This document shows, one piece after another, positions 1-4,918 of a stretch of 6,714 nt of DNA. Origin of the DNA: Psychroflexus sp. (GTDB lineage: Bacteria; Bacteroidota; Bacteroidia; Flavobacteriales; Flavobacteriaceae); assembly GCA_007116535.1 (NCBI GenBank), contig SKIG01000089.1:1-6714 (forward strand), given 5' to 3'. Under the pieces are notes generated by a model. That model was not told the origin of the DNA, made no database searches, and saw only the letters and a list, made by a program, of their open reading frames with translations. A program made the translations under genes and the position numbers. Each line of letters begins with the position of its first letter. Positions within the stretch are counted from its first letter, which is position 1.

Positions 1-22
1 TGTAATAAAAAAACAAAATTGC

Positions 23-45
23 ACTTGAATTTTAAGTTTTTTTTT
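23..45 (+). terminator. Weak candidate intrinsic terminator of an unseen upstream gene
   Basis: The bases ACTTGA (23-28) can pair with TTAAGT (32-37) around a 3-base loop, with one G-T pair, and the stem runs straight into a tract of nine T (37-45). The layout matches a Rho-independent terminator reading rightwards, but the stem is short and AT-rich, and the upstream gene is outside the window. It could be chance in AT-rich DNA. Confidence 0.25.
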
Positions 46-72
46 CGTATACAGATATAGTTTGAATTATGC

Positions 73-80
73 TACATTTG
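73..80 (+). promoter_or_regulatory. Bacteroidota -7 promoter element for the thioesterase gene
   Basis: TACATTTG is an exact match to the Bacteroidota primary sigma factor -7 consensus TAnnTTTG. It ends 18 bases before the ATG at 99, which implies a leader of only about a dozen bases. I see no clear TTG-type -33 element at the expected distance; that region is a T-tract followed by CGTATACAG. There is no Shine-Dalgarno sequence, as is usual in this phylum. The downstream leader closely resembles the one ahead of the ccsBA gene (1520-1544). Confidence 0.6.
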
Positions 81-98
81 CAACCATAATTTTTATTG

Positions 99-512
99 AT
101 GATAAATAAGACAACTATAGATCTAGAGGTTAGGTATGCAGAATCAGACCAAATGGGAGTTGTACATCATGGAGTGTATCCTCAATATTTTGAGGTAGGT
201 AGAGTTCATTGGCTTCAACAATACAATTTACACTATCACAAACTTGAGCAAGATGGAATTATGTTACCCGTATATGATTTGCAAATTAAATACTTGAAAT
301 CAGCAAAGTTTGGTGATGTACTAACTGTTAACACTTACTTAAAAGAATTGCCAAATGTAAAAATGCAATTCAACTACGAAATATTCAATCAAGACGATGA
401 AAAAATTTGCATCGGACACACAACTCTTGTTTTTGTAGATGAAAAAAACAGAAGACCTATGAAGTGCCCTAATTTTATATTGAAGCTTATTCAAGAGAAA
501 GCGGGAGATTAA
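99..512 (+). CDS. Acyl-CoA thioesterase, YbgC/FadM-type hotdog fold
   Basis: This predicted cytoplasmic enzyme hydrolyses acyl-CoA (or possibly acyl-ACP) thioesters. It is 137 residues from the ATG at 99, the usual length for a single-domain 4-hydroxybenzoyl-CoA thioesterase-family protein. The N-terminal signature is clear: RYAESDQMGVVHHGVYPQYF at residues 12-31, followed by EVGR, matching the family pattern RYxxTDxxGxVxxxxYxxxxExxR. D17 is the expected catalytic aspartate, and H23/H24, Y27 and E32 sit in the usual places. The remainder alternates strand-forming stretches (for example residues 58-66 and 80-92), as expected of a hotdog fold. A TTG lies one codon upstream at 96, but ATG at 99 is the more natural start. 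A -7 element sits 18 bases upstream. The next gene, a phospholipid acyltransferase, suggests a lipid role, but they appear to be separate transcripts. Physiological chain-length preference cannot be read from the sequence. Confidence 0.9.
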   Translation: MINKTTIDLEVRYAESDQMGVVHHGVYPQYFEVGRVHWLQQYNLHYHKLEQDGIMLPVYDLQIKYLKSAKFGDVLTVNTYLKELPNVKMQFNYEIFNQDDEKICIGHTTLVFVDEKNRRPMKCPNFILKLIQEKAGD

Positions 513-582
513 CAGCTTTATCTTTTCTTCTTACAATTCGGTTTCAATTTTAGCTGCTGACTTCATATTTAAAATAATTAGT

Positions 583-590
583 TACTTTTG
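583..590 (+). promoter_or_regulatory. Candidate -7 promoter element for the acyltransferase gene
   Basis: TACTTTTG matches TAnnTTTG exactly and ends 29 bases before the ATG at 620. No convincing -33 TTG is visible in the 555-565 region. The 513-619 gap otherwise holds no recognisable element, and no good terminator for the preceding gene is visible in it. Confidence 0.45.
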
Positions 591-619
591 TTCTTGCTTT
601 AAAAATACCTCAAAGAAAA

Positions 620-1441
620 ATGGGATTATTCAAACAAAACCCTTTTGGTCATTATTTAATATTAAAGAAATGGTTGATTCGTACCATGGGTGCGATGACT
701 CATCGAAGATACCGAGGATTCAATCGACTCAAAATTGAAGGTTCTGAAATTATTAAAGATTTACCCGAAAACGGTGTTTTATTTGTTTCAAATCATCAAA
801 CATATTTTGCCGATGTTGTTGCTATGTATCATGTTTTCAATGCTGCACTTAGTGGTCGTGTAGACAATATCAAAAACATTGGGTACTTGTGGCATCCAAA
901 ACTAAACATATATTATGTAGCCGCTGCGGAAACCATGAAAAGCGGATTTCTTCCAAAGTTATTAGCTTATGCAGGCTCGGTAAGTATAGATAGGACATGG
1001 CGTGCTCAAGGCCAAGAAGTTAATCGTCAAGTAAAATTTAGCGATATTACAAACATTGGTAAAGCCATCAAAGATGGATGGGTAATTACATTCCCTCAAG
1101 GAACAACGACCCCATGGAAACCTATTAGAAAAGGTACCGCTCACATCATCAAAACCTACAAACCTATTGTGATACCAATTGTAATTGATGGCTTTAGGAG
1201 GTCTTTTGACAAAAAAGGCATCAATATCAAAAAAAGAGGAATTCTACAATCAATTGTCATCAAAGAACCTTTAGAAATTGACTACGAGAACGAAACTATC
1301 AATCAAATCGTGGAGAAACTTGAATACGCCATCGAGCAACATCCTTCATTTTTGAAAGTTATTTCAAAAGAAGAATTAGAAACTGCTGAAAAGCTAAACG
1401 AACAAAGAAGATTTAGCGCAAAAATGGATTTTGAAGATTAG
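620..1441 (+). CDS. PlsC-like 1-acyl-sn-glycerol-3-phosphate acyltransferase family protein, variant motifs
   Basis: This is a predicted membrane-associated lysophospholipid acyltransferase of 273 residues, by family the enzyme that acylates lysophosphatidic acid to phosphatidic acid. The four acyltransferase motifs are in order. Motif I is SNHQTYFAD (H59, D65), block II is GSVSIDR (residues 119-125), block III is FPQGTTTPW (158-166), and block IV is KPIVIPIVIDGF (181-192). Two motifs deviate from the textbook. Motif I has five residues between His and Asp (HX5D) instead of four, and block III has Gln and Thr where FPEGTR is usual. I recall close relatives in Flavobacteriaceae sharing these features, so this is probably a lineage-specific subfamily rather than a dead enzyme. 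The C-terminus (about 245-273) is charged and probably helical. ATG at 620 follows an A-rich stretch (AAAGAAAA), the typical initiation context here. The exact acceptor lipid is uncertain; an amino-lipid acceptor is possible. Confidence 0.8.
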   Translation: MGLFKQNPFGHYLILKKWLIRTMGAMTHRRYRGFNRLKIEGSEIIKDLPENGVLFVSNHQTYFADVVAMYHVFNAALSGRVDNIKNIGYLWHPKLNIYYVAAAETMKSGFLPKLLAYAGSVSIDRTWRAQGQEVNRQVKFSDITNIGKAIKDGWVITFPQGTTTPWKPIRKGTAHIIKTYKPIVIPIVIDGFRRSFDKKGINIKKRGILQSIVIKEPLEIDYENETINQIVEKLEYAIEQHPSFLKVISKEELETAEKLNEQRRFSAKMDFED

Positions 1442-1515
1442 TTTTTACGTGAATATTAACTTATAATTAGTGCTTATATAGGCGCAAACTTCCAAGAAAA
1501 AAGCTTACAATTGCG

Positions 1516-1523
1516 TATCTTTG
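1516..1523 (+). promoter_or_regulatory. Bacteroidota -7 promoter element for ccsBA
   Basis: TATCTTTG matches TAnnTTTG exactly and ends 18 bases before the ATG at 1542, the same spacing as at the thioesterase gene. A clear -33 TTG is not visible near 1490-1497. The element contains the TTG at 1521, which is in frame with the gene and could be mistaken for a start codon. The 1442-1515 stretch before it shows nothing else I can name. Confidence 0.6.
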
Positions 1524-1541
1524 CAACCAAATTTTTATTTG

Positions 1542-4500
1542 ATGTTGCAAGAAAAAATTAAGAATATACTCTTTTCTACACGTTTAATGGCTGTCTTGTT
1601 TGTTGTTTACGCTGTAGCACTAGCAATCGGAACTTTTGTTGAAAACTCCTACTCTACTCTTACTGCACGAAAATGGATATATGATGCTGTATGGTTCGAA
1701 GTTATTATGGTGTTTTTTGTCATTAACTTCATTGGCAATATTTTCCGCTATAAACTATGGATTAAAAAGAAATTTACTACACTCATCCTTCATTTGTCAT
1801 TTATACTCATTCTGCTTGGTGCGTGGGTAACACGATATATTGGATATGAGGGAATCATGCCCATTCGAGAAGGTGAGGTAACAAATATAATGTTATCTGA
1901 AAAAACCTATTTAAGCACTTATATTGATGGCGAGATTGATGGCGAACCAAAACGAAAGAAAGAATTTTTTGACCTGGTTCTCGCCCCGAAAATTAAAAAT
2001 GAGCAGGTAATTAAAACCGATTTCAACGGAAACCCAATACAATTTGAAGTAATCGAGTTTATTCATAAAGCTGAAGAAACTTTTGTTGAAAACGAAAACG
2101 GAGAAAACTACCTAAAGATGGTTGAGTCAAGCTCTACGGGAGAGCGACAAGACCGTTTTCTGAGAGAAGGAGATGTCTCCAACATCAGTAATATGCTTTT
2201 TGCTTTCAATAATTATACGGAAGGTGCTGTAAACATTACAGGAACTAATAGTACAGGTTTTACCATCATATCCCCCTTTGAAGGTACATTTATGCGAATG
2301 GCGGATCAGTCGCAAAGCGAATTAGTCTCAGACTCTCTTCAAAATTTAGAATTCCGTTCTCTTTACAATATTGGTGGAATGCAAGTAGTTTTCCCTGATC
2401 CTGTAAAGAAAGGACTATATGATATAGCCCCCGCCGAAAGACCTACTGAAAATACTCCAGACGGTGTTCGTTTTAGAATAACTGCTGCTGGTGAATCTAC
2501 TGAAGTAAGCATGATTGGCGGAAAAGGTATGCTTAACGATATGAAAAAAGTAATCGTTGGCCCTTACGATATCTATCTTCGTTACGGAAGCAAAGAAATT
2601 GAATTACCTTTTTCTATTAAATTGAATTATTTTATTGCAGAAAAATTACCTGGAACAGAGCATCGTTCCAGCCCAAGTTACTCTTCCTATATGAGTAAAG
2701 TAGAAGTGATTGACGGAAGTAATTCCTACGATTATGACATTTATATGAATCATGTACTTGATCACGGTGGCTATCGCTTTTTCCAGGCTTCTTTTGACCG
2801 TGATGAAGGCGGAACTATTTTAAGTGTAAACCACGATTGGTGGGGAACTTGGATTACCTATATTGGTTATTTCTTATTGTATTTTGGACTTATGGCTATA
2901 CTTTTTGACCGTTATTCTCGGTTTGGAGAATTAAGAAAAAAGCTTGAACAAGTGAAAACCAAAAAAGCTCAATTAGGAATCATTGCTATGTTGTTTTTCC
3001 TCAGTTTTGGAAATCAAGATGCATTTGCGTTCTTCCAAACTGATGAAGAAACTCACGTACATGAGACGAATCAACAAACTAGAGAAGAGTTTTTACTTGA
3101 AGTAAATGAAGCTATCAAAAAAAATGCAGTTGACAAAAAACATGCAAGGGAATTTGCTAAACTAGTCATACAAGATAGCAAAGGAAGAATGAAGCCTGCC
3201 CACACTTTTTCTTCGGAACTTGTTCGTAAACTAAGAAAAAATGAATCTTATGAAGGGCTAAATAGCGATCAGATATTAATTTCAATGTTAGAAAACCCTG
3301 GAGTTTGGTATGGTGTTCCTTTCATTTATCTCGAAAAGAAAAACGATAGCATTCATAATGTTCTTGGAATTGAAATAGGCCAAAAATATGTAGCCTTAAC
3401 AGATTTCTTTGAATTAGACGGATCTTACAAATTGGCTCCATTTCTACGAGATGCCTATGAAGCACAAGTGCCGAATAAATTTCAGAAAGATTATATTGAT
3501 GCCGATCAGCGACTGAATTTACTTTATGATGCACTTCAAGGGAATGTGATGCGTATTTTTCCTATTCCAAATAATACAAACAATCGTTGGGTTTCTCTAA
3601 GAGAAATAAAAAATGAAGAAGAAGAAATTTTCTTTGTTGGGTCTGATTCGCTTTATGTAAACAACATACTTCCTATGTATGTCAATTCTATTCAAAATGC
3701 TAGAGAAGACGGGGATTATTCTCAAGCTGAAAGTATTCTTCAAAGTATAAAGGGCTTACAAAAAAAATATGGAAATGAAGTTTTGCTATCAGATACAGAA
3801 GTAAAAGTTGAAATGTGGTATAATGATTTCGATGTTTTCGGAAGACTTTTTCAATACTATTTGTACGTTGGTTTACTCATGGTAATTGTCGTTTTGATTG
3901 AAATATTCAAAAAAACCAAAATTACTGAGTGGATTGTCAGACTTTGTAAAGTTACCCTTATTCTTTTCTTCATAATACACACTTTAGGTTTGGCAGCTAG
4001 ATGGTATATTTCAGGCCATGCTCCTTGGAGTGATGCCTACGAAAGTATGATTTACGTTGCATGGGCTACCATGTTCTTTGGTTTTGCTTTTGGAAGAAAA
4101 AGTGATTTAACAATGGCTTCAACAGCATTTATTACATCAATCATTTTAATGGTTGCACATTGGAATTGGCTTGATCCTTCTATCACACCACTTCAACCTG
4201 TGCTAGATTCTTATTGGTTAATGATTCACGTAGCTGTAATTGTTGGTAGTTATGGCCCATTTGCTCTTGGTGCTATTATTGGCTTGTTAGCCTTGTTTTT
4301 AATGATGACAACTACCAAAGATAATTTCAAAAAAATGAAATTAAACATTCAAGAGCTTTCATACATCAATGAAATTGCACTTACCGTTGGTCTTGTCATG
4401 CTTACTATAGGCAACTTCCTTGGTGGACAATGGGCTAACGAAAGTTGGGGGCGCTATTGGGGTTGGGATCCAAAAGAAACCTGGGCTTTAATCAGCATTT

Positions 4501-4763
4501 TTGTGTATGCTTTTGTTATTCACATGCGACTTGTTCCAGGGTTGCGTGGACTTTGGGCATTCAATTGGGCGTCTGTCATTGCGTTTGGCTCTATTATTAT
4601 GACTTATTTTGGAGTTAACTTTTACCTCACAGGATTACATTCCTATGCGAGCGGTGAACAAATTATAAGTTATAAATTTATTGTAGGTAGTTTGATTGTT
4701 TGGCTTGTAGTAGGTTACTTCGCAAAACGCAAATACAATCAATTTTACAAATCTAAAAGTTAG
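1542..4763 (+). CDS. ccsBA: Fused cytochrome c biogenesis protein CcsBA (ResB-ResC fusion, system II)
   Basis: This inner-membrane protein exports heme and attaches it to the CXXCH cysteines of cytochromes c outside the membrane (system II). It has 1073 residues from ATG 1542. The CcsB/ResB half has TM helices near 13-32, 50-67 and 79-98, a large periplasmic region (99-432) and TM4 (433-455). A Lys-rich cytoplasmic loop and a signal-like helix (477-496) follow, then a second periplasmic region (about 499-767). The CcsA/ResC half has about nine helices from 769 to 1061. It carries RWYISGHAPWSDAYES (820-835), the WWD heme-handling segment WGRYWGWDPKETW (969-981) and GLHSYASG (1031-1038). H84, H896, H994 and H1033 fit the two TM-His and two P-His heme ligands known in CcsBA; the 98- and 39-residue gaps between the last three agree with the Helicobacter protein as I recall it. 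Loop charges obey the positive-inside rule. An in-frame TTG at 1521 overlaps the promoter, so ATG 1542 is preferred. No cytochrome c gene is adjacent in the window. Confidence 0.93.
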   Translation: MLQEKIKNILFSTRLMAVLFVVYAVALAIGTFVENSYSTLTARKWIYDAVWFEVIMVFFVINFIGNIFRYKLWIKKKFTTLILHLSFILILLGAWVTRYIGYEGIMPIREGEVTNIMLSEKTYLSTYIDGEIDGEPKRKKEFFDLVLAPKIKNEQVIKTDFNGNPIQFEVIEFIHKAEETFVENENGENYLKMVESSSTGERQDRFLREGDVSNISNMLFAFNNYTEGAVNITGTNSTGFTIISPFEGTFMRMADQSQSELVSDSLQNLEFRSLYNIGGMQVVFPDPVKKGLYDIAPAERPTENTPDGVRFRITAAGESTEVSMIGGKGMLNDMKKVIVGPYDIYLRYGSKEIELPFSIKLNYFIAEKLPGTEHRSSPSYSSYMSKVEVIDGSNSYDYDIYMNHVLDHGGYRFFQASFDRDEGGTILSVNHDWWGTWITYIGYFLLYFGLMAILFDRYSRFGELRKKLEQVKTKKAQLGIIAMLFFLSFGNQDAFAFFQTDEETHVHETNQQTREEFLLEVNEAIKKNAVDKKHAREFAKLVIQDSKGRMKPAHTFSSELVRKLRKNESYEGLNSDQILISMLENPGVWYGVPFIYLEKKNDSIHNVLGIEIGQKYVALTDFFELDGSYKLAPFLRDAYEAQVPNKFQKDYIDADQRLNLLYDALQGNVMRIFPIPNNTNNRWVSLREIKNEEEEIFFVGSDSLYVNNILPMYVNSIQNAREDGDYSQAESILQSIKGLQKKYGNEVLLSDTEVKVEMWYNDFDVFGRLFQYYLYVGLLMVIVVLIEIFKKTKITEWIVRLCKVTLILFFIIHTLGLAARWYISGHAPWSDAYESMIYVAWATMFFGFAFGRKSDLTMASTAFITSIILMVAHWNWLDPSITPLQPVLDSYWLMIHVAVIVGSYGPFALGAIIGLLALFLMMTTTKDNFKKMKLNIQELSYINEIALTVGLVMLTIGNFLGGQWANESWGRYWGWDPKETWALISIFVYAFVIHMRLVPGLRGLWAFNWASVIAFGSIIMTYFGVNFYLTGLHSYASGEQIISYKFIVGSLIVWLVVGYFAKRKYNQFYKSKS

Positions 4764-4769
4764 ATTTGT
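4747..4769 (+). terminator. Perfect 10-bp hairpin across the ccsBA stop codon; possible terminator or 3'-end structure
   Basis: ACAAATCTAA (4747-4756) is perfectly complementary to TTAGATTTGT (4760-4769), with an AAG loop. The TAG stop codon (4761-4763) lies in the right arm. The stem is AT-rich and no T-tract follows at once; an eight-T run occurs only at 4797-4804. It is therefore not a classical intrinsic terminator, but it may stabilise or define the 3' end of the ccsBA mRNA. Confidence 0.35.
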
Positions 4770-4838
4770 TAGCTTAAAAATCATTTTCAATCTCAGTTTT
4801 TTTTAGAGAACTAAGTCTTTACGACCATATTTTGATTA

Positions 4839-4870
4839 CTTAACGTAAGTTTAACGAGAACCGATTTAAC
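4839..4870 (+). repeat. Three spaced direct TTAAC repeats upstream of the receptor gene; possible regulator site
   Basis: TTAAC occurs at 4840-4844, 4851-4855 and 4866-4870. The first two extend to TTAACG and start 11 bases apart, about one helical turn. The first is also inside a small inverted repeat, ACTTA-ACG-TAAGT (4838-4850). The array lies 48 bases or more upstream of the TTG start at 4919, in the 155-base gap before a receptor gene. A transcription-factor site is an inference; short AT-rich words recur by chance. No exact TAnnTTTG is present in this gap; the nearest is TATTTTG at 4828-4834, one base short. Confidence 0.25.
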
Positions 4871-4918
4871 ATTCTCCTTGTTCACTTGTCAAAATAAAGT
4901 AACAATTAAAAACACGTT

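Noticed and set aside
1..98. End of an upstream gene in the first bases (tandem TAA at 3-8)
   Set aside because: Too little sequence precedes it to tell a real gene end from AT-rich intergenic DNA.
513..619. Possible terminator or small gene between the thioesterase and the acyltransferase
   Set aside because: Only a loose CAGCT/AGCTG pairing is present, with no T-tract in place, and there is no open frame with a plausible product.
962..1144. Reverse-strand open frame of 60 codons inside the acyltransferase gene
   Set aside because: It lies wholly inside a well-supported gene, has no recognisable domain, and is explained as an antisense shadow.
1636..1830. Forward open frame of 64 codons in another frame at the start of ccsBA
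   Set aside because: It overlaps the conserved CcsB transmembrane region; its hydrophobic look is the out-of-frame echo of the membrane helices.
2127..3534. Reverse-strand open frames at 2127-2315 and 3322-3534 inside ccsBA
   Set aside because: Both are short, have no family signature, and are fully covered by the CcsBA coding frame.
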